Program-made: the position numbers and the translations under genes | Shown here: positions 26,901 to 36,436 of the stretch, piece after piece | Layout: every line of letters starts with the position of its first letter | Numbering within the stretch: the stretch's first letter is position 1 | The notes under the pieces: generated by a model | Database searches by the model: none | What the model was told of the DNA's origin: nothing | Seen by the model: the letters and a program-made list of their open reading frames with translations, nothing else | DNA from: Rhynochetos jubatus | Lineage: Eukaryota > Chordata > Aves > Eurypygiformes > Rhynochetidae | Length of the DNA stretch: 64,000 nt | Assembly (NCBI GenBank): GCA_027574665.1 | Contig: CM050652.1 | Coordinates: 35,669,631 to 35,733,630, forward strand | Direction of reading: 5' to 3'

Positions 26901-29900
26901 AATCCAGAGACTGTGATCAAAAGCAAAAAGATTTACTTCTCTACCTCAGTTATTGTTGTTACAAGAATTATTTGCTGGATAAAGTTAAACTACAAGTGAA
27001 TCTCTGTGCCTACTAGAATAAATCCATCTGTAGGTGCTGGCTCAGTAGCACCAGGAATCTTTAATTACAATTTAGAAAACAACAAGACTTTTTAAAAATT
27101 AAAAAATAGATTATGGCTGCAAAGATAAATTCTGGTAGCTTGAGGAAAAGAAAGCTGGGACTTATTGAGCATATAAATAACTGCTTAATCTTAAGCATAT
27201 AAATAGCCTTTTTTTTTTTTTTCTAAGGTTACTGGTGCTCCTATATTTCTGTTGATCACTGGAAAGGGAAGAGGGAAGGAGATGGAGGTGCATTTTACTG
27301 TAGTGTTTTCAGTATTTTTTAAATGTGCAGAAAGTATCCCTGTTAAGGAAAACACCTAAGTTTCTTCTGTCTCCTAAATCTAGAAATGAAATTTAATTTG
27401 TGAAGTTCAGAACATTCGTGCTGAAGCTCAGGCACAAAAAAAGTTGGTAAGCTTGCTGCAGAATAGCCTTTACCTGAAAGTGCCTCTGCAGTAAAGATTC
27501 AAAGGATATTGTTCATGTTTTGCTGAGGCAGTTTTTAGAATATTTCCTTTACCTTCAGTTTGCTGGAGATTTTTTTATTCCTGTTGGATACATATGGAAA
27601 AGGATGACTAGGATTGTTTTCAAAGGAAGTAAGAGAGAATTTCCTGAGGAAGATAAACAGATGGGTTTCTCCTGGGAAAACATACATACAATTAATATCA
27701 AACTGTTCACAGATACCTCATAAACATAGGGTAAAAATTGAGATGGCAGTTCTGCTGGAAACAAAAATTACAGGGACACCTAAGTCTGAGAGTTACTGTT
27801 GTGACCCCAGCACATTGTAATTTTCAGTAGTGCATGCTGTGATCCACATCTTGCCAAGTTCTGTTCTGTCAACACCTTGCAATATTGCTTTGCTTTGCTG
27901 TTCCCCAGTCAGAGAACTGCTGTCCTGAGGACAGGACTTTGGAATTGCAAAGCCGCTGTTCTCTGGTGGGATGCAGAAGAGGATAAAGACATTGGGAGAT
28001 AGCGTCTTCCCGGGGAGTTCCAAGGACATACTCTATTCCCAACAGCCAGGGTACATCTGAGAGAACTGAGGGAGAGCAGAACAACGGCAACCCCCCCCCC
28101 CCAAAAAACATGCTGGGGATGGTCTCCCCACTTTTCCTTAGCAACTTGTGCCCTGAGGTGGGGAGCGAAGCGCAGTGCCACTGCAGTGCCATCACCTCTG
28201 TAGGGAGGTTAGTACTACACCTGGCACCAAAGTTAAAATTAGCACTTAGGTTTCCTCTGGTCTTTCTGGTCTTCCAAACAGTGGAAGCTTTTCCCACAGT
28301 TCTTCAGTTTGTCCTAATTTTTCACTTCCATAGCATTGCCTAAGTCTCTAGAGATGATAGCTGGTGAGATCCTATATGTCATCAAATATGTCTTGCTATT
28401 GTAGGTGAATGCCCCCAGGTATGGACAAAGCAGAGCAATTACATTTCCCTCCAAGCTGTCAATTTTGCTGTTAGACATTCAGTACCACATGGAATTTGAG
28501 TTACAGATCCCAAATTTAGCTTTCATCGCCTTTGTGTTTTTTTGGAAATGCTTGTCTGTCGTTCAGTAACCTTGATATTAAATCACTTAACTTTTCAAAA
28601 TGCGTTTATTCCTAGGAGTAACTGTCGTGGTACTTTGGTTTTAACTATTAAGGCTTGACCTGTAACAAGGTGAATTACTGTTTAAGTACAGTCTCAGTGC
28701 TGTTTGCTATAGGAAATTTTTCTGCATGTAAAAGCAACATTCAGGCAAAGAAAATGCCCCTTTCAAAATACCAAAACCTGTGTGAACTTGATTTTGGTTC
28801 TATTAAAAAAAAATATGTGAGATCTACCGGCCACTCCTCCCTGAGGGGGTGGGATTTGTTACCCAGGAAGTCTAACAGAAGTGTCTCAAAGTCACATCCA
28901 TTATGGGTCCATGACCAATTCACGCAGCTGATTCCAGCAGGTTGACTTCCTTCAGACCTCTGAGAAAGTGTGTAAGTCTTGCAGGCCATGGAAGGGTATG
29001 AAAAACAGATTCCCATCATGCGCCACGCTTAGATTAGTGTAATTCCACTGAGGGAATCAGAACTATTTCTAGTTCATTAATTTGTAAATAAAAAGACTTT
29101 TATACTCAAATGTGGGATACTATGTGGTCTGTTGAAATTAGCGAAGCAATGGGAAATCCCATAGCTAATCAGCATAGGGGTTAATCAATCCGCTACCCAT
29201 GACCATTTTCACTTAATTTCAAAGAATGTCAAAGGAAAATATGTGCAGGAAATTTGGGATTTTCTTACTTGCGCTAAGGTTTTTTTTTGGTTGGCTGGGG
29301 GCTTTTGCATTTTAAAATATTACTGGTTAGTGGGTGACTGGCTTTTTGAAACCTGGGAGCTTTTGCTTCTGAATTCTTGACCCACTCTTCCATAACCCAT
29401 AACTCCTCTGCAGTCTGAGAACAGGGTGTTCATACAAATGTCTGCTCCTTTTCAATCCTACCTGATCCCAGTAATACCTTCCCAGAACAAGTTCCCCAAG
29501 CAACGTCTATGATGCGTGTAAAAACAGCATTCTTTTGTCAGTGTTACGTTACTGCCATTCAATTTAATATTGCCCTCTTAAATATGATGTAAGACAAACA
29601 GGCATGTTTAATTTTATTTCTCTTCATTTGGCAATAATGTTTCTCCATGCCTATGGTCGCTTTCTCACAGCTGTAATTTCTGTTAGGGCTATGCTGTAGA
29701 TGGAGTATTTAGAAATGAAAGAAGATGGTGTATTAGAATACATGATTAATATATACACCAGCATTAAACATTTCGCAGTTTTCCAGAATGTTTCTATGTC
29801 ATCTCTACATTTTCTTCGCTTAAAAACTTAAAGCCAAGAGGCCTGTCGCCTCCCACCACCCAGGGAATGCTTGTCAGCCCGCCGTCCACTCGTGATGCGT

Positions 29901-32900
29901 TTTCAGGAGCTAACACTGTTATTGCTAGAGTCTTATTTGCGTTTCTACAATCAGTGGAATTTCTGCCAGCGTACATTACCTTGGCGTTTGTAACAGTGAA
30001 TTCCCCGTGCCACTGTATGCCGTCTTTGGAAAGTTTCCGAGCCTGTAACTCCTGAACACCCTGCAGTTTGTCACTGATGAGAGCTCGGAGCGTGACTGCA
30101 GAAGCAGCAAACCCCAAGACGGCCTTCTGCAGGCTGAGCAAGTTATTAAAAAAAAACCAGCTGCCAACTATAACCTCAATAAAGGTGCTATCATTATGTT
30201 TCCATGCTGCAGGATGAAGTTAATTTTAAAAAGACATTCCTGTGCAAAATGTTGCCATAAAGGGACAGTGGCTTTCATTACCAGCCTGGTTCTTTGGGGA
30301 ATTACAACCTCAGCGATTTTAATTTGCACCAGACAGAAAGTTGCTGTGCTAGTCATTAGCCCAGATGTTAATTTCCATCTAAATATTGCTCTAATTATGT
30401 AAAGAAACTTGTCGTTTCGGGGACTCTGAGTTATTGGAATCAACAAAGCGTATGACTTTTGAAACCTGTGTTTTGCAGGTTTCTCTTTACTTTTTGAGAC
30501 TGTGATGTCAAATTTTAATCTGTTTGAGCTCGGGTGCTTTTAGCTGTGTGCAGAAGAAACTAGAGATTGTTAAAATGCCGGCTGTTTCACTGCTGTCAGG
30601 GCACAGCTCTGAAGACACCTGCCAGCAGACGCCCTTCACTGACATCAGCAGGCGTCCGACCCGAGCGTAGGTCACAGCACAGAGCCCGTGACCAGCGTAA
30701 GGCTGAATTCACCGTCATACTGGCGTTGGCCAGGACTGCTGCAACCGGTGTTTGGCTTCAGAAAATACCAGCCTTCCCTGCAGACATCAGAGGAACTGGG
30801 GATGTGGGAGCAGGCGGAGCTGCCTTAGGCAACTTCAGGCCACACAGGGACTGACCGTGAGGAGGAATCATCCTTAGGCAGTCTGGAGCCACCTCCCTCA
30901 CTCAGAAAGGGTGTTGAGGGAGCGCATTAAAGCACTAGGCCTCGGTGTTGTGTAAAACACGAGGTTTTCACTAGGTCTGCACACTCATCATGTGAAAGAC
31001 AGAAATCTGATAGCCCAATTAGGCAGTTCTAAGAAAGGAACTCCCGTTTTCTTTTCCTTTATCACCCTGCTTCCTCAGACCTCTGGTTGTTCATTTGGGT
31101 TTGTTCATCTTATTTTCGGAGGTCTTCATTGCCTGGTCTCCATCCCACACCCCAGCCAAGAAGGAGCCCTCGCAGCGGGAGGCAGAAGCCTCTCTGCCAG
31201 CAGCAGCTATTGCAGCATTTGGGCACGCTGTTAGGTTTTCTGCAGCTTCCAAAGCAGCCCACATGTTTCACACTTGGGGCACAGATTATGTTTCTGTTAA
31301 GGGACACATCGTAACTAGTGCCTGAAGTCTGCCTTAGCTCAGGTGGTCTCTGTCAGCTCTGCTCAGTAAGAATGGACACTGAGAAAACGCAGGAAGTGGG
31401 CTGTATGGAACAGGAATGAGCAGATAAGCTGGTGTGAAGTCTGATACCCGTTCTTCTTCCCTCCCTACCCAGAGTGTGAGCCCATAGAAGCGATAGCCAA
31501 GTTTGACTACGTTGGAAGATCCGCACGTGAACTCTCTTTCAAGAAAGGCGCTTCCCTTCTGCTCTATCACCGGGCGTCCGAAGACTGGTGGGAAGGAAGG
31601 CACAACGGAATTGATGGCCTTGTCCCTCACCAGTACATAGTGGTGCAGGATATGTAAGCAGTGTCTGGTGTGACTGGTTTCTTGGTGGGATATAAAAACA
31701 CGCTGAAGCAATTAACAAAGTGATTTCCAAATGGGACAGTGGTTTGAAGGCTCAGATAGATTAAACATTTGCCTTCTATGCAGGATGCCTTTGTCTTTAT
31801 TGCCATGAATTGACAGCTCTTAATCAAAAGCTACTGCTAGGCTAAGCTACTTTGTTTGTGGATAGGTTCCCAGTACGTTACGAGACAGATGCTGCTGCAT
31901 CTATTTTAATTTGACTCTCTCTTTGTAGCAATTGCTGACATTTAACTTCAGAATAGCAAGGGCTGGAGAAAGGCAGCCCTGAACTCTTCTTTTACAGTAT
32001 TAAGCACGTGCTTTGCCAAGGATGACAAAGTTCTTGTTTACAGAAAGGTTACAGTCAAAATGTAAAGAGCTCAATAAACAGAAGGCTTATAAGCAATTTT
32101 TGGAGACGTGGAGGGGCTGCAGTGCATTATAACATGCTCACTTTCCTTAAGGGGATTAAAACCTGGAAGTGCCAAGATGCTCTTTGTCACACCCTGACTT
32201 CTCATCTCACTGTGTGTGTTCTGTTCAGGGATGATACTTTCTCAGATACACTGAGCCAAAAAGCAGACAGCGAGGCCAGCAGCGGGCCCATAACTGAGGA
32301 CAAGTCATCATCGAAGGACATGAACTCTCCCACTGACCGTCACTCTGACGTGTATTTAGGAAGGTAAGCTTGAGCGTGACATGTTTTCAGTAGTGCTGCT
32401 GACAGCTCCGGTGACAGCAATTGCTTCTCCGCGTGCTTATGGTGGGTCACGACAACTTGTCCTGTAACCACTTCTTCATTGGCGCAGGCAGAGAAAGAGA
32501 TCGGAACCTCCACCTCCTCTAAGACGCCCCGGGAGGAGCAGTGACGGTCACTGCCCGGTACACCCACCTCACCCTCTCTCCAACTCGGCCGTGGAGCTAG
32601 GTTCCCCCAGCCTGGCAACTCACTGCAGTCCCAGAGCCCTCCTTCAAAATCGCAACCTCAATGCGGACAGCCCTGAAAGGAGGCGTAGGCCTGGCCACGG
32701 CAGTCTCACTAACATCAGTAGGCACGATTCTCTAAAGAAGATCGATAGCCCTCCTATTAGAAGATCTACATCATCTGGCCAGTACACAGGTTTCAATGAC
32801 CATAAACCACTGGACCCAGAGTCAATAGCTCAGGTTTGTCTCTTTTTTATTTCACGTCGCTCTGAGGAGCACGTCTCGGTGAATAGCATAGCGCAGAGCA

Positions 32901-34975
32901 CGTACGCTGCCGGGGGGGAGGGGTGTGCAGGAGGCTTTTTAAACAGAGTGCGTGTGAAAGAAGATGCATTAAGGCATCCTGGATAGAAGCAGCACAAGGG
33001 GGAATAGACATTGCAGAAGCAATAAACCAAAATTATTTCCTGTTATACCATAATGAAATTGCCTCTGCCACCCAGAACGCTGGGACAGTATTTGATTACA
33101 ACAGCTATGTAAATCTGTGTGCTCTGACGTACGCCAGCCTATTCTAACTTGCATGTAATTAGTGTTCAGTTATTCCTCAGTATTATGCTTTGCATAACCA
33201 CTGACTGGCAAGCAGCGACCGTTGCCATTTGAAGCATAGATTTATATTCCAGGGCCTCGTGTATTTTCCATAGTTTTCGTGTAGTTCATACCGTATGTTG
33301 ATTTGAGGCTTGTAGTTGTGCCTGAGAACATGATGTGCAAGACATTCCACCTGCATAAATCATGGGCTGTCTTGTCCCTGTGTGAACACTCACGAGTCTT
33401 ATTCCTGGCAGTGAAGAGGTGAGAAGGGTGGAACAGGGAGCATCCCGATCATCGAATCGGTCTGTTGTAAAGAGCTGGTAACAGCTCTTGAGCAAATTGA
33501 TATCGCTGTCTTCAGAACTCGCGTTCTGTCTAGGGAGTATAACACGATTACTAGGGGCACCCTGAGGGTATGATATGATTGCAAAAGTATTTTACAATAA
33601 CGCTGGCACTCATGTTTTAAAGTTTAATGTACTGGTGATGCTTGCCTTCAAACTCCACTTCCAACGAGGGATAGAAGGGACTGTCATGCTTAGGACAGAA
33701 AGCTGAACCATGCATTAGAGAGTTAGAAAATGTAAATGTTGTTACTGATTTATTTTACTATAAGTTATTTATTTACTTTCCTGGAACCACACACAGTGCT
33801 GTTTGGTTTAAGCTATTTTATTTTGATGCATGAGCTAGTGATCATTCAGCAGTGAGAGAACCCAAACTTCGATTAAACTGCAAGAAAGTTACTGCAAGCA
33901 AGCAGAAGCACTGGATACTTAACCTCAGTTGTACCTCAATGCCACTGAAAAATGGTAAATTAGTGTCTTGGTGCATTCTTTCAGCATTTGTGCCAGAAAT
34001 CCTGAGGAAAAAAATAATTTCCTAGGTAAGCTCACTGAACAATGTCTTGCAGTTTTTTTCTGCATAAAATTTAGCTTGGAAAAACAGGAGGAGAAAAGAG
34101 CTGATAGACAAACAAGCTTTGTTTCCTTACGAAGTCTGATTTATAATCCCTGTGAGGGAATACAGATCCTGAACACCTGGGGCACTAGATGAGGGGATCA
34201 GTCAGCTAAGAGGTAGCAACCTTTACAGCTGTCAGTACTCAAGAGATGACAGAAATCTTCACAGTTAAAAGTACTGCTAAGCAAATATCTATTGTCGTGA
34301 CAATCACATAATAAAATGGCTTGTGGGCTTTAGTTTAATTGATTTTTTTAAATTTTTCAGATGAATTTCAACTCTTTCACGTGAACAGGTTAAATATTTG
34401 TAATGTCCAGCCAGAGCTGTCATCTTGTCTTTCACATAAATCTGGTGGAAATTTGGGGTTAGCACTATAATACTGTTAAAGAGGGGGTGGTTGGCAAATT
34501 AACTCATGCATGTTTCACCCCCTCTTCCTGCACTTCCCGAGCTTTGTGTTCAGCACCAAGTCCAGTGACGTGCCGCTCTCTCTGTGCTCTGACCCAGGAC
34601 ATCGAGGAGACGATGAACACGGCGCTGAACGAGCTCCGTGAGCTGGAGCGGCAGAGCTCAGCGAAGCATGCCCCCGATGTCGTGTTGGACACCTTGGAAC
34701 AAATGAAAAACACCCCCACCCCTGCCACCTCCACGGAGTCGCTCAGCCCTCTACACAGCGTCGTTTTGAGGAGCTCTGAGCCTCAGATCCGCCGTAGCAC
34801 TAGTTCTTCCAGTGACACCATGAGTACTTTCAAGCCCATGGTGGCCCCTAGAATGGGAGTGCAGCTGAAACCTCCTGCTCTTAGGCCAAAACCTATTGTT
34901 CTTCCAAAAACAAATCCTAGCATCGGGCCTTCCCCTCCTTCCCAGGGTCCAGCCGACAAGTCTTGCACAATGTAG
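2885..34975 (+). CDS. SRGAP1: SRGAP1, 3' half (12 coding exons; 5' end outside window)
   Basis: SLIT-ROBO Rho GTPase-activating protein 1. It acts at the plasma membrane and actin cortex downstream of Robo receptors and switches off Rho-family GTPases, with Cdc42 the best-known target. Exons: 2885-2912, 5175-5277, 8962-9022, 9216-9293, 10810-10944, 21349-21454, 23606-23830, 24410-24489, 31473-31653, 32229-32363, 32488-32833, 34598-34975. All junctions are GT-AG and phases agree throughout, giving 618 residues and a stop. The known family order is F-BAR, RhoGAP, SH3, tail; the window holds everything after F-BAR. Fragment residues about 48-225 are RhoGAP (arginine finger in GIFRVSG, about residue 73) and about 276-331 are SH3 (FDYVG, DWWEGR). 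The C-terminus DKSCTM, as remembered for the family, separates SRGAP1 from SRGAP2 (DKSCTV) and SRGAP3 (DKSGTM). Human SRGAP1 is about 1085 residues, so about 57% is present. The KICS2 neighbour supports orthology. No frameshift or premature stop was seen. Confidence 0.97.
2913..5174 (+). other. SRGAP1: SRGAP1 intron
   Basis: About 2.3 kb between the microexon and the proline-rich linker exon, ending in CCTTCTCTCAG. I see no repeat I can name, no RNA gene and no further exon. Confidence 0.75.
5175..5277 (+). CDS. SRGAP1: SRGAP1 exon: proline-rich linker before RhoGAP
   Basis: 103 nt. One base completes the Arg codon and 34 codons follow, from [19 protein letters not shown] to FIK, ending in phase 0 (fragment residues 11-44). 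[10 protein letters not shown] is a PxxP-rich stretch that could bind SH3 domains. The donor is AAG|GTACTG, which matches the consensus poorly after the third intron base, and a better-looking GTGAGC lies 65 nt downstream. Confidence 0.95.
5278..8961 (+). other. SRGAP1: SRGAP1 intron
   Basis: About 3.7 kb, ending in TTGTTTTTCCAG. The first 66 nt stay open in the exon frame until TGA at 5344-5346. The rest is AT-rich. Stretches around 6750-6920 and 7250-7400 contain TAATTA-like homeodomain cores and few CpG-type decay signs, and could be conserved non-coding sequence, but nothing here proves it. No exon or named repeat was seen. Confidence 0.7.
8962..9022 (+). CDS. SRGAP1: SRGAP1 exon: start of RhoGAP domain
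   Basis: 61 nt encoding [20 protein letters not shown] plus one base of a split Gly (fragment residues 45-65). This is the first helix region of the RhoGAP fold. The acceptor is TTTTTCCAG and the donor GTAAGC. Confidence 0.96.
9023..9215 (+). other. SRGAP1: SRGAP1 short intron with G/T homopolymer tracts
   Basis: 193 nt, the shortest of the introns except 32364-32487. It is dominated by runs of GGTTTTTTGG type at 9098-9150, followed by the branch/acceptor region ending CTTTGCTGCAG. Confidence 0.85.
9216..9293 (+). CDS. SRGAP1: SRGAP1 exon: RhoGAP arginine-finger exon
   Basis: 78 nt, 25 full codons between two split Gly codons (fragment residues 66-90). It contains [16 protein letters not shown]. 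The Arg in GIFRVSG is the catalytic arginine finger that RhoGAP proteins insert into the GTPase active site, so the domain should be catalytically competent at this position. Confidence 0.97.
9294..10809 (+). other. SRGAP1: SRGAP1 intron
   Basis: About 1.5 kb, AT-rich, ending TTACTTTTGAAG. No repeat or further exon was recognised. Confidence 0.75.
10810..10944 (+). CDS. SRGAP1: SRGAP1 exon: RhoGAP core
   Basis: 135 nt, 44 full codons (fragment residues 92-135) including [18 protein letters not shown] and [19 protein letters not shown]. The [15 protein letters not shown] stretch is the conserved RhoGAP core helix that contacts the GTPase. The donor is GTAAGT, and the exon ends with one base of the split Arg codon. 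Confidence 0.97.
17798..17885 (+). repeat. MIR-like SINE core fragment
   Basis: GACAAGTCATGTAA, CTTCAGTTTTCTTAGCTGAG and AAATGGATAATACCT follow one another with the spacing of the ancient tRNA-derived MIR core seen across amniotes. It is diverged and short. The match is from memory of the consensus. Confidence 0.5.
18223..18412 (-). repeat. CR1 LINE 3' end (antisense)
   Basis: Begins AATCATAGAATCGTTTAG, the reverse complement of the 3' terminal ATTCTATGATT motif of CR1. It continues with ACCTAACACTGCCAAGTCCA, CCACTAAACCGTGTCCCTAA and CACCCTGTTCCAGTGCTTGA, as in bird CR1. It is 5'-truncated, as is usual for the family. Confidence 0.9.
21349..21454 (+). CDS. SRGAP1: SRGAP1 exon: RhoGAP core
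   Basis: 106 nt, 34 full codons (fragment residues 137-170): [20 protein letters not shown] and [14 protein letters not shown], ending with two bases of the split His codon. The [12 protein letters not shown] block across the junction is a RhoGAP signature. The donor is GTAAGT. Confidence 0.97.
21455..23605 (+). other. SRGAP1: SRGAP1 intron
   Basis: About 2.15 kb, ending TTCTGTTATAACAG. It contains a diverged antisense CR1 fragment (about 22893-23105) and a short TA/TG-rich stretch at 23381-23412. A 163-codon antisense frame at 21863-22354 is low-complexity and unrecognised. Confidence 0.75.
22893..23105 (-). repeat. Diverged CR1 LINE fragment (antisense)
   Basis: Ordered CR1 antisense phrases: AAGGATTTGTCCAGTCAAGA, ACTCACAGGCTCTCTGGGCA, CTTGGTCACCCTTACAATGA, TGTTGCCTCTCATCCCTTTC and GTGCACCTATGTCTGACTCT. 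It is older than the 39757 copy, judging by its mismatches to the remembered consensus. Confidence 0.78.
23606..23830 (+). CDS. SRGAP1: SRGAP1 exon: end of RhoGAP domain
   Basis: 225 nt, 74 full codons (fragment residues 172-245). [20 protein letters not shown] followed by PTLMPVP contains the [14 protein letters not shown] block, the last strongly conserved RhoGAP motif. [19 protein letters not shown] closes the domain and [19 protein letters not shown] leads to the SH3 linker. The donor is GTAAGT. Confidence 0.97.
23831..24409 (+). other. SRGAP1: SRGAP1 intron
   Basis: 579 nt, ending TTTGCCTTCAG. No repeat or regulatory element was recognised. Confidence 0.8.
24410..24489 (+). CDS. SRGAP1: SRGAP1 exon: acidic linker between RhoGAP and SH3
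   Basis: 80 nt, 26 full codons (fragment residues 247-272): [20 protein letters not shown] then PHTSED. It is strongly acidic and Ser/Thr-rich, a probable flexible and phosphorylatable linker (inference). The donor is GTATGT. Confidence 0.95.
28091..28108 (+). repeat. C12-A6 homopolymer junction
   Basis: Twelve C followed by six A inside an SRGAP1 intron. The length is prone to sequencing error. Confidence 0.85.
29794..30141 (-). other. Unidentified antisense open frame with splice-like borders
   Basis: A 115-codon antisense frame inside an SRGAP1 intron. On the - strand a T-run, then TAACTTGCTCAG, precedes about 30135, and AACGCCAAG|GTAATG lies at about 29983. That would define an exon of about 150 nt starting near [21 protein letters not shown] do not recognise the peptide. 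It may be an exon of an antisense transcript, a pseudogene fragment, a conserved element with a chance frame, or plain chance. Confidence 0.25.
30196..30420. promoter_or_regulatory. Candidate conserved non-coding element
   Basis: AT-rich but complex sequence with homeodomain-type cores (TTTTAATTTGC, GTCATTAGCCC, GTTAATTTCC, CTCTAATTATG) packed at about 30,315-30,402, flanked by the open block above. The texture resembles developmental enhancers in introns of axon-guidance genes. This is inference from composition only. Confidence 0.25.
31473..31653 (+). CDS. SRGAP1: SRGAP1 exon: SH3 domain
   Basis: 181 nt, 59 full codons (fragment residues 274-332). The whole SH3 domain sits in this exon: [59 protein letters not shown]. 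The ALYDY-like FDY, the DWW tryptophan pair and the GLVPHQYI end of the fold are intact, so peptide binding is expected to be retained. In srGAPs this domain binds the Robo cytoplasmic tail. The donor is GTAAGC. Confidence 0.97.
31654..32228 (+). other. SRGAP1: SRGAP1 intron
   Basis: 575 nt, ending GTGTTCTGTTCAG. Nothing recognised in it. Confidence 0.8.
32229..32363 (+). CDS. SRGAP1: SRGAP1 exon: post-SH3 Ser-rich tail
   Basis: 135 nt, 44 full codons (fragment residues 334-377): [44 protein letters not shown]. It is hydrophilic, acidic and Ser-rich, with likely phosphorylation sites such as SP in MNSPTD (inference). The donor is GTAAGC. Confidence 0.96.
32488..32833 (+). CDS. SRGAP1: SRGAP1 exon: basic/proline-rich tail
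   Basis: 346 nt, 115 full codons (fragment residues 379-493). It holds [20 protein letters not shown], the basic [20 protein letters not shown] stretch and [16 protein letters not shown]. RxxS motifs (NISRHDS, RRSTSS) are candidate 14-3-3 or basophilic-kinase sites (inference). It follows a 124-nt intron. The donor CAG|GTTTGT is weak, and read-through stays open to 32986. Confidence 0.96.
32834..34597 (+). other. SRGAP1: SRGAP1 last intron
   Basis: About 1.76 kb, ending CTGTGCTCTGACCCAG. An octamer-like ATGCTTTGCAT lies at 33185-33195. No repeat or extra exon was recognised. Confidence 0.75.
34598..34975 (+). CDS. SRGAP1: SRGAP1 terminal coding exon
   Basis: 378 nt including TAG at 34973-34975 (fragment residues 494-618). 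[20 protein letters not shown] is predicted helical and probably forms a short coiled coil. [33 protein letters not shown] and [17 protein letters not shown] lead to the DKSCTM terminus. The frame upstream of 34598 that begins at an ATG near 34487 is intronic and not part of the protein. Confidence 0.97.
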   Translation, partial: DIEETMNTALNELRELERQSSAKHAPDVVLDTLEQMKNTPTPATSTESLSPLHSVVLRSSEPQIRRSTSSSSDTMSTFKPMVAPRMGVQLKPPALRPKPIVLPKTNPSIGPSPPSQGPADKSCTM

Positions 34976-35249
34976 ACAGCTCAGCCACCCACAGTGCCCG
35001 GCTGGGGTATGCTAGGGAAAGGGATGGATTAATGATAGAAGTCAGGGCTCCATAGCGTCGTTTGTTCATGTTTGTAACTGGAGAGGCTTTGTTTTTCAGT
35101 GTTTTTGAATGTATTGTCTGAAACTAGCTACATTTAACATGGGCATTTGTATTTTGTATGGTTTCAATTAAAAGAAAAACTGGACAATTGTGCATCGTTT
35201 TAAAAAACAAACACAGACTTACTTGAAAACTTGATGCTGCACCATTTGT

Positions 35250-35255
35250 AATAAA
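35250..35255 (+). terminator. SRGAP1: Proximal polyadenylation signal AATAAA
   Basis: AATAAA about 275 nt after the stop, in TTTGTAATAAAACC. The sequence just downstream is not clearly GU-rich. Use would give a very short 3' UTR. Another AATAAA is at 35623-35628. Confidence 0.35.
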
Positions 35256-35345
35256 ACCAACACGGATCACCAACAGCTTGCCACGTTGTACCATACGTCA
35301 CAGTCTTACCGTACCTATAGAATAACAGATCTTGCACAAAACTAA

Positions 35346-35372
35346 GGGGTGGGGGGGGTCAGGGGAGGTGGG
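35346..35372 (+). other. SRGAP1: G-quadruplex-prone run in SRGAP1 3' UTR
   Basis: Four or more G-runs with short loops: GGGG-T-G8-TCA-GGGG-AGGT-GGG on the sense strand, so it would also be present in the mRNA. Confidence 0.6.
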
Positions 35373-36436
35373 ACCTCTCCTTTCTGGGTCACCAAACCAA
35401 ATCGCAAGCAGGTTAGTAAGAGCCAAAATCCAGCATGTGAGGATTAAGTGTCTGTGTGGAATGTTGAAGTCATCTCAGGCCACATTTCTTCTTGAAGACA
35501 CACACAAAAACGTCCACCGAACCCTCACAACTCTCACAGTTGGCACCGTGTCTTAGCTTGTTTGTTGGCAGTCGCGCAGGAGACAAGCGCTGGATGGGGC
35601 TGGAGATCACATTCCTCTCACCAATAAAAAGCAGCATTCCAGGTCACAGCTAAAGCACATCTCCAGGATAGTGATAGAAACTCCTTTTGCTGTCCCCTGT
35701 AACAGTGTACCTTTTCCTGTGACGCTAGACCTTCGTTCCCTGATACCTCATTTTTCACAAGAGCTAAATTCACTTAAAGTTCATAGTTGAGCGAGCCAGG
35801 CTCTGGGGAGGACGTGAACCTGTTGGTCCATTAGGCAGGCTGATAGGCCATTAAAAGGATCAACTGCGGAGTAATTCAGCGAAGTATCCCGTTGACGGTA
35901 TTGCTCGGTGTCCAATTAAAGACACGATTTGGGTCGTAATAGTTGGCGTTTCGAGCTGACCCGGCTCCCCCGGCTGCCTTGCGCAGTGCAGGCACTCCGC
36001 GCGCGCCCTCGGCTCTGCTGACGGCAGGGACTCCGCGGAGGGACTGCCTCCTGCCAGCGATGCGGGGGTCGTTTACAGGACAGGCAGCCGAGTTTCTAGA
36101 TTCAAGCTGACGAAAGATTTCCATAACCGCTTTTCCCTCTCTTCCCCTTTTTTCCAGATGACAGAAATCAGTACCTTTCTTATGTCTGTGTGAGTGAAGA
36201 CTGTCAACTATGCTTAGCGCTCTGTTGTTAAACTTTGTTAGGCGTGAACTAAACGTACGGCTGGTTTGCACACTGCAACAGTAAGACATAGTATTATTTC
36301 TGTGAATATATTTTCCGACACCCAATCCATAAAATAAGTTCCAGTGTAGAAGATGGGGGGAAAAAATCCATTGCCCACCTACAGGAGTACAACTGACTTT
36401 ACGCAAGAGGTAGAGTCACGTACATAAATACTGTAT

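Larger units (their letters stand above)
24490..31472 (+). other. SRGAP1: SRGAP1 intron (7.0 kb)
   Basis: Contains a C12/A6 homopolymer junction at 28091-28108, a T-run at 27209-27222, and a distinctive block at about 29790-30420 with an antisense open frame bounded by splice-like signals and TAATTA-rich flanking sequence. A CpG-richer patch lies at about 30,570-30,800. It ends TTCCCTCCCTACCCAG. No recognised gene. Confidence 0.7.

Noticed and set aside
34487-34597. ATG-started extension upstream of the last SRGAP1 exon
   Set aside because: Lies before the clear acceptor CTGACCCAG at 34597 and after an in-phase exon ending at 32833, so it is intron.
35876-36406. 176-codon antisense frame in the SRGAP1 3' UTR
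   Set aside because: Composition is erratic, no family is recognised, and half of it is explained by a GC-rich patch. I treat it as a chance frame.
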